NCBI GenBank assembly: GCA_015680685.1
Contig: MNCI01017582.1
Location: 122,001-186,000 of the forward strand
Reading direction: 5' to 3'
DNA from: Gnetum montanum
Lineage: Eukaryota > Streptophyta > Gnetopsida > Gnetales > Gnetaceae
Length of the DNA stretch: 64,000 nt
In this document: positions 10,422-21,865 of the stretch, in pieces
Position numbering within the stretch: position 1 is the stretch's first letter
How the letters are laid out: each line of letters opens with the position of its first letter
Program-made: the position numbers and the translations under genes
Notes under the pieces: model-generated
Databases searched by the model: none
Told to the model about the DNA's origin: nothing
What the model saw: only the letters and a program-made list of their open reading frames with translations

Positions 10422-10991
10422 TTACACATTCCCATTTCTGAATGGTGTCACTACATAATGAAGATTATGTTTCTTCATAACTAACATTGTATTTATTGTA
10501 ATAAGACCTAGAAGGGCAAGTTCTAATTAAGACCCAAAAGGGTGCATTGGAATAATAAGCATGTATCTTGAGATGACCTTTAGAGATTTGACCTAAGGTA
10601 TTTATACCGATGTAATAAATATCATATTAACATGAAGTTGCAGAGCCATTAAAGATGAGAAATAGGTGTTGGGTGAAGTAGAAGAGAAAGAGGACCAACC
10701 ATCCATTCTAGCCAGTTATAAGCCTAATCATGGTGGTAGTGATACATAGACTCTAATGGATAGAAGCTGAAGGAAGATTATTTCAAGGAACTCTCAAGGA
10801 ATAACCCATATATATTATTCCACATCAATCAAGCATTCCTATATCTTTCCTTCTGCACTTTTCCTATTATTCTCTTCATGCATAATGTCAAATGTTATAC
10901 ATAATGTTTTCAACTTTCTATTGATAATGCATAATTTATAATATAACATATATTTGACTTTCTCAATAACATAAGAAAATGGTATGTTAAA
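10422..10991 (+). repeat. Family A 5' LTR, duplicated copy
   Basis: 570-bp LTR starting TTACACATTCCC. It is preceded by TATGG, the decayed equivalent of the TATGT target site of copy 2, and is followed by a primer site and a short stretch of family A interior. No matching 3' LTR belongs to it: it is the duplicated 5' end of copy 2. Confidence 0.85.
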
Positions 10992-10993
10992 TT

Positions 10994-11005
10994 TGATATC
11001 AGAGC
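10994..11005 (+). other. Primer binding site, duplicated copy
   Basis: TGATATCAGAGC, one base different from the plant initiator tRNA-Met site, after the duplicated 5' LTR. Confidence 0.8.
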
Positions 11006-11918
11006 AAACCATGATCCAGGAACCAATCAGAATCAAGGGCTAACTATAGTCCAATGATGAACCTTGGATCCAAAAGCTAGGAAGCGTGATAGACCAACAT
11101 CAAATGCATCTTATGTTCAAGATGATCCTATGACTAATCAAAATAAATTTTGTAACTAAAGTAGCCCTAAAGAATTCCTTCTTAAAGACAAACATTTAGA
11201 ATTCTTTGGGTCCTTTGTGCCCATATCTGTACATGCTGAACTTTCATGCCTACTTTAGTATAAGTTTACAATATATTTTAGTTATCTTGATTTGTTATGT
11301 GTTTATTTTATTCATTTATAGTCAAATATCTACTGGATTTGACAATCCTACTTCATTTACACATGTGTTCTTCATTTATGCATGTTGCATTTGTTACCAT
11401 TTTATAAGTCTTTAGGCAATTGAGCTTCCTACAAGATCATCTAAGATACCCCAATTGTACTTCCTAGGCATGTGTAACTCTAAGGTTAAAACTATTTTTG
11501 TTACAAAGACCTCCAATCCTCTGGCACTCAATTCTTTTCATTGTTACATACATAACCAAATTTTTTATTTTCACATAGTATATCAAGGCATTTATCAATC
11601 CAAATTAAATTTACTCTTAGATTGTAGTCTAAATTGATAACTCTAAAATCACTTCAAATTTTCTAATGATATTAGATTTATAGAAAAGATAATATTCATA
11701 CCTAGTCTTTATTAAAATTTTACAATAATATATATCATTAAGAGATATTAAGCCATGAATCTATGTTTTCTAAATCACCTTAAAATAAGAAGAGAAAAAG
11801 TAACTAATAGTAAAAAAGATCATAACTCAAAGATAGCATAATATTTTTTGTAGATTCAAAAACTATTTAAAAGAAAAAATCATTTCAAATATACAACTAA
11901 ATTATCGTATAAATATGT

Positions 11919-12484
11919 TGACACTTTTCCGTTCCCAAATGATGCATCTACACAATGAAGATAGTGTCTCATTATACTAATGTTGTGTAACAAGACCTGA
12001 AAGGAAGTTGTAATTGAGGTTCAAAAGGATGAATTATAATAATAGGCATGTCTCTCAAGATGAACTTTAAGAGGTTTGACCAAAGGTATTTATACCTAGG
12101 CATTAGAGGTCATATTAGCATAATGTTACAAAGCTGGTGAAGGCAAGTAATAGGTGCTAGCTGAAGTAGAATAGGAAGAGGACTAGCCATCCCTTCTAGT
12201 TGGTAATAGATCTAATCATGGTTGGAAATTCTACATAGCCTCTATGGGATATATGTCGAATGAAGATAACCCCAAGAAATTCTTTGAGCATAACCTAGAT
12301 ACATTATTTCACATTAATAAAGCATTTATTTTTGTTTCCATATGCACTTTTCTTATTGTTTTCTTCACACATAATGTCAAATGTTACACATATTTAACAC
12401 TTTTCACATTCTCTTCTTAATGCATAATCTATAATATAACATACATTTTATGTTTTCCATGACACAAAGTAATGGGATGTTACA
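11919..12484 (+). repeat. Family A copy 2, 5' LTR
   Basis: 566-bp LTR ending GGGATGTTACA. TATA-like TATTTATACC lies near 12087 and AATAAA near 12317. Its counterpart is split between 16914-17415 and 32420-32490. Confidence 0.9.
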
Positions 12485-12486
12485 TT

Positions 12487-12497
12487 TGGTATTAGAG
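12487..12497 (+). other. Primer binding site, family A copy 2
   Basis: TGGTATTAGAG, two bases after the LTR; it fits the initiator tRNA-Met site with one C-to-T change. Confidence 0.88.
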
Positions 12498-12625
12498 AAA
12501 ACATGATCCAAGAGCTAATGAAAATCAAGGGCTAACTATAATCTAATGATGAATCATGAAGCTAGAAGCTAGGAAAAGCCATAGACCACCAATAGATGCA
12601 CCTTATGTCCAAGATGATCCATGTA

Positions 12626-14249
12626 AGCCAAAAGATATCTTGCAAAAACTTTCATGGATAATTAAGTCCAAACCACAGATCTCACATCTACAAAACAATC
12701 ATGAATGCACATCATATTCAAGATGGACCCCACCAATCAACAAGACTCCTTCATAAAGTGACTTTCATGAATATTACCAACCAAGAGATCCAATTATACA
12801 TTGATACTGTACATAAACTATAATAAATATTTGTGAGACAAAGATACACTAGTCCAAGTAAGTCTTACCAATCTTGCAATATTATTATAATGTTAATTGA
12901 TTAATGTCATTGTTAAGTTATTGTAAAAGGCTAGTAACCATGGCCTAAGTGGATCTTATCTTGTTTAAAATTTAGTGTCCTAATCACCTAATCCTTATAA
13001 CTTGGCATTACTTATCTTACCTAAGACTTATCCATTTCCATGTTTAGGATTCAATATAGTTATAGGATTGGTTAATTTCTATGCAACCAATAACAATTAT
13101 TATCATGAGATTCATAAGAAAACCAATACTCAGTTGGAAATTTTGTGATTTCTTACTTCTCCTTAGTACCTACGGCATAATCTTGATGTGAGAGGATAGG
13201 CTTACATCATACTTACCAAATTATAGAGTAAAAGTATTATATCATTACATTCAAGGATTGGTATTTTATTTATTATCATCCAAGTTATTTAAATGTCCTC
13301 ATATTATCCATACATCAACCTAGTACTATCATTTTTTATAGAATAAGATATTTTAATCATTTCAATTCCTAAAAATCCAACTTAGATTTTCAACACTGAA
13401 ACCATTCCCAATGCATAGAATTCATAGAGATGATTCCAATAGTATAAATTTTGTCCAAATTAGATGTGTTTTGGGAGATATCATTGTTTAAAGTTTCTTA
13501 TTATGCATGTTGAAATAATAATAATAATAATAATAATAAAACTTAATATCACAAATTTAGTAGAAGAAGTCAAACTAGGAACTTCATCTTTACCAAACCT
13601 AACTCTTAATATCTCTCTCACTAGCCATCTAACCAATCTACTAGATCAACCTAAACCATGTTATATTAATATTTGAAGATTAATTATTAAAATTTAAAAT
13701 AATAATTATAATAATGTGGATCTTAGGCCCCAAGGATTAGGACCAATAGCCACTAGGGCATTGACTAGCCATACAATGATAGTAGCCAGCCACAACATAG
13801 CGTAGTAGGGCTACAACGCCTTGGCATGCTACATCACAATTATCATGGCCATGACACTGGCCTACTATGTGGGGAAAATGGCCAATCATCCCTTACATGT
13901 GGACCTTAACTATAGCAACTCTTCTTGTTCTAGTCCTCACTACCCTCATGTTTCACTACACCTACCATTACTACTTTTTGCTTGTTGTTGATGCACTACT
14001 CCTACAACATGCTTACATTGCCCTATAATGACATCTTGCATCCTACCATTCATCCCTTATCCTTTTATTTCTACCCTACCCTCTAGGATTATCCTCCATA
14101 TTTTATGTCATTCTTCTTGTTGTTACATGTCATTTATACTACCGCCTACACATCCATTATCGTCACCCTCACCTCTGCCTATGCTAGAAAAATTACCAAT
14201 ATTTTTGACAATCTGAAATGAAAATGGATACCATTGAACATGGAAAATC
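12626..14249. other. Family A copy 2 internal noncoding region
   Basis: Broken remnants of the small ORF near 12549-12760, then AT-rich noncoding sequence parallel to 3070-4490 of copy 1. It includes an (AAT)n microsatellite at about 13514-13540. No intact gene. Confidence 0.45.
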
Positions 14250-14440
14250 ATTCCTCCCCCAGAGTACCAATGAACACTATCAGCACCATGAAATCGTACC
14301 TCACCCTACACTAGCAGACATCATTGGCACTAGAAAATTCTACCTCCCCTAGAGCACTAATAGACATTGCCAATGCTATGAAATCCTACCTCTCCTTATA
14401 CTAATGGACATTGGTGGCCTACCTTCATTGGAAAGTTTGG
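14250..14440 (+). repeat. 45-bp minisatellite, about 4 units
   Basis: Units of 44-46 bp beginning TACCTC and containing 'CTAGAGCACTAATAGACATT'-like sequence. It is the counterpart of the 45-bp array in copy 3 and of the 22-bp array in copy 1, which shares the TACCTCTAGTGCTACC core. Confidence 0.7.
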
Positions 14441-15394
14441 AAATAGAAAAATTTTTTAATTGATGAAAACATGTAAAATTTTTTCATCAATTAAAAAGAA
14501 ATTCAAAACATGTAAAAAATATGGATCATAAAATTTAAATATGAAAACATTAAAAATATTTTAAAATGGAATTTTTCAAGCTGGTAGAAATTGAGATAAA
14601 TATACTATAATTAAGTGCACTCATCTTGGAGTAGTAGTACGATGGGTAACCTCTTAGAAAGTCTCATTTTCTATGCCTAAATTTTTGAATTTTGATAGCC
14701 ATAACTTTTAATTTTGAAAGCCTTATTTGGTAAATGAAGAGTCATTTTCTATAGACTTCAACCTTATAAATGTAATGGAAAAGTCAAATCTACTTCATGA
14801 AGCTTCAAATATTAGTTTTTAATCATCATCCTGATTTGATGCCTCACGATCCTCAAAGACTTATTTTATCATAACTCAAACATACAATGTCCATTTCTTA
14901 TATATGAATATCCATTTATAATATTTTTCAACTTTCTAAACTCAATGATAAGGTCATACTGATCATTTGGTATCCAATATATAGGTGATATCTTAATATG
15001 CACATTAAGAGATCATAACTTAAATTAACTAACCATATTTAACAATTTAATTGTTGCACTTAATAGATCTAACTTCTTAGGACATCTTGGATCATAGGCT
15101 ATGTGCTTAACCTATGTAAATAGATAGTCTTAGATTACTAACTCCTAGTGTGTCATTAGTTGCACTACTAAAGTTAGTGTATTATGTGGGGTAGAAACAT
15201 CATTAAGATTCTAGGTAATATAGCTAGCTGTTATCAATCCAAAATTAGTTGAAGCATCAATTGATGAATCAAAACAATCATGAATATGTATACCAATTTA
15301 GCCTACAACCAGGTTAAATCTCCAAACCATTTAGAGCACTAAGAACAATCACATCAAACATCATGGAGAATCTTAATCTTGTGCCAACAAGATG

Positions 15395-16465
15395 TATGAT
15401 ACCCATGAAAGAGAAAATTCAAGAACAAGAATGAAATTTACAACATACAATATACTTCTAAGATCCCTAGGCAATGAAAAATAACATTTTCTATGTCCAC
15501 CATGGGCTTTAGATTGGCATAAGTATTAATACCCATGCATCTTATTAGAGTTACATGATTTGGATGTTAATTTCTTGTGCCTACAAGAAGTTTTATCATG
15601 GGAAATCCTATACCAATTCCAGCTAGACTTGGAAAAGATGGAATATAGAGTTATTTATAAGCAAAATAATTCCTATGGAAGTTCTTCTTTTAAGCCATAT
15701 AGATTAGCCTAGTGAAGAATCATAACATGGATGGTTGCATAATATATTATAAAGAAGCCAAGTTTGAATTGGTATAAAGATTGAATGTAATTTAGAATAT
15801 ATGATTTTTGAAATTCTAAAATTTCAAATCATGGAAATGATAGAATAGTAAAACTCTCATAGAAGTCACATATCATTGACATTGATATGAAAATTCAGTT
15901 ATTAGAACAATATGTATGTGTAGTCAACACATTTAATTTTCAAATCAACACATTCAAATGTTAGACTTTGTTAAGGGACATACTTGATTAAGCAAGAAAG
16001 TTTAAGAAATAAGTTATTCCTAAGCCATACCAAGGTCAATCTAGTATCATTCATCCTTTTTGGAGACTTTAATGTAAAAGTTAGAAGTGGTGTTTATCAA
16101 TTCTCAAAATATGGATTTGTAAAGGATCCTTGGAAGAGGATGTTTCCATTAATTCAACATGTAATTCCATTTTCTAGTGCATATTATACTTACCTTTGAT
16201 CTTCAATAAATAAGTAAATTCATCAAGAATAATAGTTGATCAATTACACTACCATGACTAATCAGGATGGATCAACATCATTCTTCATTAAGACCCTAGA
16301 CTATATTTGTTTCAATGTCTTATTCTTCCAAGTTATGAAGATACTAGAGTTAATTTCTAAAGAAGATCAACCCTACTATCGTGAAAAATGCCATCTTATC
16401 ATATACTTCCTATGGTAAAACTACAATTATTTTCATTATTTCCCATGGTTGATTGAGATCAAAGA
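15395..16465 (+). pseudogene. CCR4-type deadenylase, captured intronless copy 2
   Basis: Same intronless deadenylase frame as at 5923-7086, starting at the equivalent ATG (MIPMKEK). Recognisable blocks include the PxWALDW region near 15505, 'HNMDGCIIYYKEAKFELV' near 15722, 'LFGDFNVKVRSGVYQF' near 16053 (catalytic Asp kept here), 'PFSSAYYTY' near 16169, 'NQDGSTSFFIKTLDYI' near 16258 and 'LELISKE' near 16344. Many stops and small deletions. It is the most decayed of the three copies, and some residues lost in copy 1 are kept here. Confidence 0.8.
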
Positions 16466-16913
16466 GAATCTTAACCTTACTTTTATTTATAATATTCTTA
16501 TTTTCTTCATTATTTAATCTATGTTTTAAGTTGATAAGTAAAATTTCTAAGGTAATGCAAGTTGGAAATAAAGGATTTTTCATACCTTCACTTCATTAAC
16601 CAAATATGAGTTGTACTTTCTATGATCCTTATTAGGAGTCGTGATTTGTAGTTTGTAGACCTTTAATTTATCTCTTATCATTATCTTAGAGAATGAGGTA
16701 AGTATTGATAAAATAATATTTAATTATTAAATATATTCTTATTAATTATATTTTATTGATAGAATAAGCAAGAGAAAATTAATATATACAACTTCAAATC
16801 AAAAGTAGAAATCAAAGTATTAGTGCATAGGAACATAATAGGAGTATTAGAGCTAGGAAAATATCATAAATGTGAACTCATACAATAATTATTGAAATGT
16901 AAGTGATGTAGAT

Positions 16914-17415
16914 TATCATTTCCCCATTTTTGAATGGTGTCACTACATAATGAAGATTTTGTGTCTTCATAACTAATGTTGTATTTATTGTAACCAAACC
17001 CAAGATGGCAAGTTGTAAATAAGATATAAAAAGATGCATTATAATAATGAGCATGTCGCTTCAGGTGACCTTTCGAGATTTTACCTAAGGTATTTATACC
17101 TAGGCATTAGAGTTTGTATCAACATGAAGTTTTCAAGTTGATAAAAATGAGTAACAAGCATTAGGTGAAGTGGATAAGAAGAGGAATAGTGATTCCTTCT
17201 AGCTAGTTGTAGGTCTAATTATGGTGGCAATGGTAGAGAGCCTTTAAGGGATAGATGATGAAGGATGGTAATCCTATGAGGCTCTCAAAAAATGAAAGAG
17301 ATACATTATTCCACATCAATAAAGCATTTTTTTCTCTTTGGTTTTAATTTTTTTCTATTATTTTCTTCATGTATAATGTCAAGTGTAACACATATTTGAC
17401 ATTTTCCACATTCTC
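16914..17415 (+). repeat. Family A copy 2, 3' LTR left part
   Basis: First 502 bp of the 3' LTR, starting TATCATTTCCCC after a purine-poor remnant of the polypurine tract. It is interrupted at 17415 by the copia element and continues at 32420. Confidence 0.9.
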
Positions 17416-17815
17416 TGCAACACGCATTTATGTGGTCTCCATACCCGTTGATGCTTATATGCATTTGCATAGTGCATTTTTGCATTGGTGTTGGAGTGGC
17501 ATCCACATCTAGATGGGGTTTTGGATCTCTTATTTTTCAAATTTTCTCTCATGGTAACCAATTTTCAAAATTTCAAATTCATTCTTGATGGGAGAATAAA
17601 GGCACCACAAATCATAGTAGGATTGTAGTTCATGTCCCTTTCACAGATTCTTGGAGGTTGCATACACCATCGTTTTGGAGTGCCAATGTGAAAGAATAAT
17701 CTAAACAAGATTAATGGAAGGCATCAATGGCTAGATATAAGTTCCATTTGCTTCTACATTTTGTACTTTAATTACTTGTGCAATCTAGTTTTTTCTGCAT
17801 AGTTATTTTCTTACA
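17416..17815 (+). repeat. Copia element 1, 5' LTR
   Basis: 400-bp LTR starting TGCAACACGC and ending TTTTCTTACA, matched by 32007-32414. Both contain 'GGATGGGGTTTTGGATCTC'-like sequence. Confidence 0.93.
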
Positions 17816-17817
17816 TT

Positions 17818-17830
17818 TGGTATTAGAGCC
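17818..17830 (+). other. Copia element 1 primer binding site
   Basis: TGGTATTAGAGCC, the initiator tRNA-Met site of copia elements with one C-to-T change, two bases after the LTR. Confidence 0.9.
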
Positions 17831-17999
17831 ATAGATATCTATCTTAATGCCTTTGATGTGAAATTATCTATATCAACTTTGTTCTAGAATCTGGTTGTTG
17901 AGTTTGAATTAAATTGAATTCTAGATTTGTCATTCACTTCACTAGTGTGTGGGATATTTAAGTATTTTATATTACCCATGAGAATTTAATATTGAATGG

Positions 18000-18083
18000 C
18001 CTATGTTATTATGCCCATTGCCTGTATTACTATGTCAATTACCTATGTTGTTGTGCCCATTGCTTGGTTTACTGTGTTATTAG
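18000..18083 (+). repeat. 21-bp tandem repeat in copia leader, 4 units
   Basis: Four units of exactly 21 bp (type CCTATGTTATTATGCCCATT plus G) between primer site and gag. The frame stays open through it from 17996 to 18178, as expected for a multiple of three. Confidence 0.8.
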
Positions 18084-18939
18084 AATCATCAAGATTATTG
18101 TGTTTACTCCATAGGATACAACAAGTTTGTTTTTTCTATAATTTTAAGAATTCAATCATGACCATCATGTTTCAATGAGTCAATGAAGGATATTTTACTA
18201 CTATTTTAGTTACTTAAAAGCATGTGGATTATGTTTTATGACTTAACTGTAAACATATACATAATGGTCATGGAAAATCATTATGTAACTATGTAACATG
18301 TATCAATCTATGACCATCAATGTTTTCATTTTTTTTTAAAAAAAGAAGAAGATAAGGTATTACAAGTTAAAGGATAACTTTGCTAATGTCCTAAGCAAGT
18401 TTGTTACATGCATTTTTGATAAAATTATGTTTATACCATGTTAAATTTGGTAATTTATCAATTTTATGCATATTTTTATATATGTATGCATCATTTTTGC
18501 AAATGAATTATAACTAGTGATCTATATAATTTTATATAATTAGAGAGTAGCCACAACATCTTTAATTATGCAATATTATGTACTAAGAGCTGCTGGATCA
18601 CATATGGAAGACAACATTAAAAAATTACAATTAGTCATATTTAATATGATAAATTTTATCCCACAAGAATTTTTATTATATTTAATATGATTGATTAGGA
18701 TGATATGTTAAATTATTTTTCTTAATTTTCCCACAAGGATTAAGAAAAGGAATATAATTTAATAGTTTCATCGTAAGGACATATGAATATATTTGAATTA
18801 AAATTTAGCCCATAGGAAATTTTATGTCATTTGATTCATATTTTTCCATGTTTTATGTTTATATCTTATGATATTTTAACCTCAAATTTAGTGACATAAG
18901 CATGTTTAATTAGGTAGTTGTACAACCTATAAGCTACTC

Positions 18940-20796
18940 TAATTTTAAATGTGACATTCTTGAATTAAAGGATGATGATTATAAGGTGTGGAGGGAGAGA
19001 ATTATTCTTCATTTAGGTTGGATGGATATTGATTATGCTATCTGTAAGGATGAACCACTTTCCATTATAGTAATTAGCCATCTGGATGATATTGGTAATT
19101 ATGAAAAATGGAAACGATCTAATCGCCTCTATGTCATGTTCATAAAAACCAAGATCTCAAATAGTATGTGTGGTTCACTAGAATAGTATGATAATGTATG
19201 TGCTTTGTTAAAGGCCATTAATGAACAATTTGAGTCATCAGAAAAGGCATTTCCCAACACCTTGATAATGAAGTTCTCTTTCATGAAGCTCACTAAAACT
19301 CATGGTGTGCATGAGCACATCATGCAAATAAGGGATAAAGCAGCTCAACTCAAAACACTTGAGGTTGAGATGTTAGAATCTTTCCTTGTGCACTACATCT
19401 TAAACACACTCCCATCATAATATGAGCCCTTTAATATTTCTTATAACACACATAAGAACAAATGGTCAATCAATGAACTAATGATCATGTGTGTGCAAGA
19501 AGAGGGAAGACTTCCTATGGAAGCAAAAGAGAGTATGCATCTAGCTACACAACGAAAGAATAAAGTACAAGCCAAAAGCAAGAGGAGGGTGAACTTGCCT
19601 ACACAAGTTGATATTAAGAAGGAATCTAGATGTTTTTTCTACAAAAAGAAAGGGCACATAAAGAAGGATTATTCTAAATATTAGAAATGGCTTGAAAAGA
19701 AAGGTACTAAACTCTCACTTATTTGTTTTGAATCTAATATGGTTGATGTTGGCCATGACACATGGTGGATTGATTCTGGTTCTACAATCCATGTTACCAA
19801 TTCCTTGTAGGGGTTGAAAAACCTAAGGAAGCTAGTGGGAAGTGAGTCATGCATCTATTCAGAAAATAAGATGCACTCACATGTGGAAGTAGTTGGAACA
19901 TGCAAATTAGTTTTAAGTAGTGGTTTTGTTTTAGAGTTGGAAAAGACATTTAATATTCCTAGTTTTTCAAGGAATTTAATTTCTATTTTAAAGCTTGTAT
20001 CATTGGCATTTTCCTTCTATTTTTCAGATACTATATTTAGTTTATATCATAGATTTGAACTTATTGGAAATGGTACATTGACATATGGTCTTTTAAAAAT
20101 TAATTTACAAAATGAATCTTCTTATACTTCTATGCATGTTCATGCTAGCATTATGAGATGTGTTATGAAAGATGAATCCTCTATGATGTGGCATCATAGA
20201 TTAGAACATATCTCTATTGAAAGAATAAAGAGATTAGTAAATGATGGAGTACTTAGTACTTTAGATTTTACTAACTTTGACACTTGTGTGGAGTGCATAA
20301 AGGGAAAGTAGATCAATATGTCAAAGAAAGGTGCCAAGATGAGTTCAAAAATATTAGAGATCATACATACAAATATTTGTAGTATAGATATGGATTTGTA
20401 TGGTCTAAAGTATTTCATTATCTTTATTTATGATCATCCATGATATATGTATCTCTATCTACTTCATAATAAGAGTGAAGCTTTAGATGCCTTTAAGGTG
20501 TTTAAAGCTGAAGTAAAGAAATAATGCAATAAGCAAATAAATATAGCTAGATTTGATAGAAGTGGTGAATACTATGGTAGATATACTAATGATGGACAAG
20601 CACCTGGTCCATTTGCTAAGTTTCTTTAAGAGCATGGGATTGTTGCCCAGTACACTGTGCCTAGTTCTCTAAACTAGAATGGTGTGGTAGAAAGAAGAAA
20701 CTGAACATTATTGGACATGGTGTGGATTATGCTTAAAAACTCTTAGCTTCCTAAGTCCTTGTGGACTAAAGCTCTTAAGACAACCATGTATATCTT
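18940..20796 (+). pseudogene. Copia element 1 gag, protease and integrase N-terminal half
   Basis: Gag-pol polyprotein, first half, with several stops. Gag starts near 18960 ('LKDDDYKVWRERIILHLGWM'). A zinc knuckle lies near 19630 ('CFFYKKKGHIKKDYSKY', two of the Cys changed to Tyr). Protease is near 19765 ('WWIDSGSTIHVTN', active DSG present). The integrase His-Cys domain lies at about 20185-20300 ('MWHHRLEHIS', 'CVECIKGK'); its core runs from about 20335 ('YGLKYFIIFIYDHP'), with 'ARFDRSGEYYG' near 20550 and 'SLNxNGVVERRN' near 20670. It is cut by B1 at 20797 inside 'MYIL', and the reading continues at 29555. Confidence 0.92.
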
Positions 20797-21658
20797 TGAT
20801 GAATTGTGATTCATCAGGTTGCAATATCGGACTCCCGATATCGGATCCACGATATCGAGTACACAATATCATAGCCCAAATAACGATATTGGATACACGA
20901 TATCATGACTCCTGTGTGAGCCTATAAATACACATGTAGGCACATGAGAGAAGTTAGTTTTTCAATAGTCAATTTTGTATTAGAGTAGGATCTTTTTGTT
21001 AGCTTTTCCTCTCAATCCTCTCTCCTAGTGCATGCCTGTAGTGTGATGATTATAATTGTATGGCACCTTTATTCGAGTGTGATGTACTTGGACACGCACA
21101 TGAACAAAAATAAAGATAGATATTACTTCATCATTGCAGCATTCACTTAGTTTAATTATTTAAATGTTATTATTATTTACTGCTTTAATAGTTAACATAT
21201 CTTCATCCTAAACTTCTTAAATGCTGAATGAGTATGACTTAATCATGAGCGTTTATGTGTGACTACTTAGTATTCCAATAGCATACGTAGGATCTATGCT
21301 TGGTAATCCCAGTAGTAGTCATGCATGAGGTCCAAGATGTGTATGAATGATTAAGGAATGGATGCTCATCGCACTTAGGCTAGCTTAGATTTTCTCTCCT
21401 ATTTCCTCCTAGCATAGCTAAGATTATTTTCCATTGTCTTGAGCAGTAGCATTAGTTTAGGAAAATATCATACACCTCACTCTCAACTAAACCATATGTG
21501 ACAAAGCCAATACTAGTCCAAGTGGAAAGACAACAAACTGTTATCAATGAGTAACTATTTAGATACCAAAACATAGCCTGTGTGTAGAGTTTTACCAGAT
21601 CATGCATGAAACACTCATATTCATATGGTTGAGTGTAGGGGTAGCTCACCACTCATCA
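20797..21658 (+). repeat. Family B element B1, 5' LTR
   Basis: 862-bp LTR. It starts with a perfect hairpin, TGATGAAT-TGTG-ATTCATCA, and ends CTCATCA, giving a 6-bp inverted repeat between the ends. It holds the CGATATCG array and TATA box. Confidence 0.92.
20822..20930 (+). promoter_or_regulatory. Palindrome array and TATA box in family B LTR
   Basis: Six copies of CGATATCG or one-step variants start at 20822, 20836, 20850, 20864, 20884 and 20898, so the spacing is 14, 14, 14, 20 and 14 bp. CTATAAATACAC at about 20922-20933 is a good TATA box placed just downstream. The same arrangement is in the 3' LTR (28719-28802, TATA near 28820) and, in variant form, in B2. This is probably a binding array for a dimeric regulator. 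Confidence 0.75.
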
Positions 21659-21659
21659 T

Positions 21660-21677
21660 TGGTTCCATTATCAAGGA
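21660..21677 (+). other. Family B primer binding site (B1)
   Basis: TGGTTCCATTATCAAGGA, one base after the LTR. B2 has TGGTGCCATTGTCAGGGA. Both look like a plant tRNA-Asp site (TGGCGCCGTTGCCGGGGA from memory), with changes mostly at CpG positions. Confidence 0.75.
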
Positions 21678-21865
21678 TAGCATTAGTTATTTAGATTAGT
21701 TACATCATCCAAGATCACTCTAACAAAGTATTAATGATACATTTTTTAGAAATAATAATAATAATTGCAATTAAATCACATACAAGTTCACAACACTATC
21801 TCTCTCTCAAGACTTTGACAAGGCAACAACTAGTAATGCAATTCATTGGAAAACCAATAAATTAT

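Larger units (their letters stand above)
9075..11133 (+). repeat. Tandem duplication unit 1
   Basis: Homologous along its length to 11139-12625 once the solo LTR at 9618-10178 is removed. The unit holds about 780 bp of older flanking DNA, then the family A 5' LTR, the primer site and about 130 bp of internal sequence. The join to unit 2 is near 11133-11139. The flank-LTR junction is the same in both units, which shows duplication rather than two insertions. Confidence 0.85.
11139..12625 (+). repeat. Tandem duplication unit 2
   Basis: Counterpart of 9075-11133 without the solo LTR. It contains the empty site for that solo LTR near 11680 and leads into the true interior of family A copy 2. The flanking part (11139-11918) is older DNA with no gene recognised. 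Confidence 0.85.

Noticed and set aside
10422-10991. Independent family A insertion or solo LTR
   Set aside because: The flanks and the internal sequence after it are duplicates of those around 11919-12484, so it is part of a tandem duplication.
17306-17561. Minus-strand frames of 60-66 codons
   Set aside because: They straddle the junction between the family A LTR and the copia LTR, and are antisense to both.
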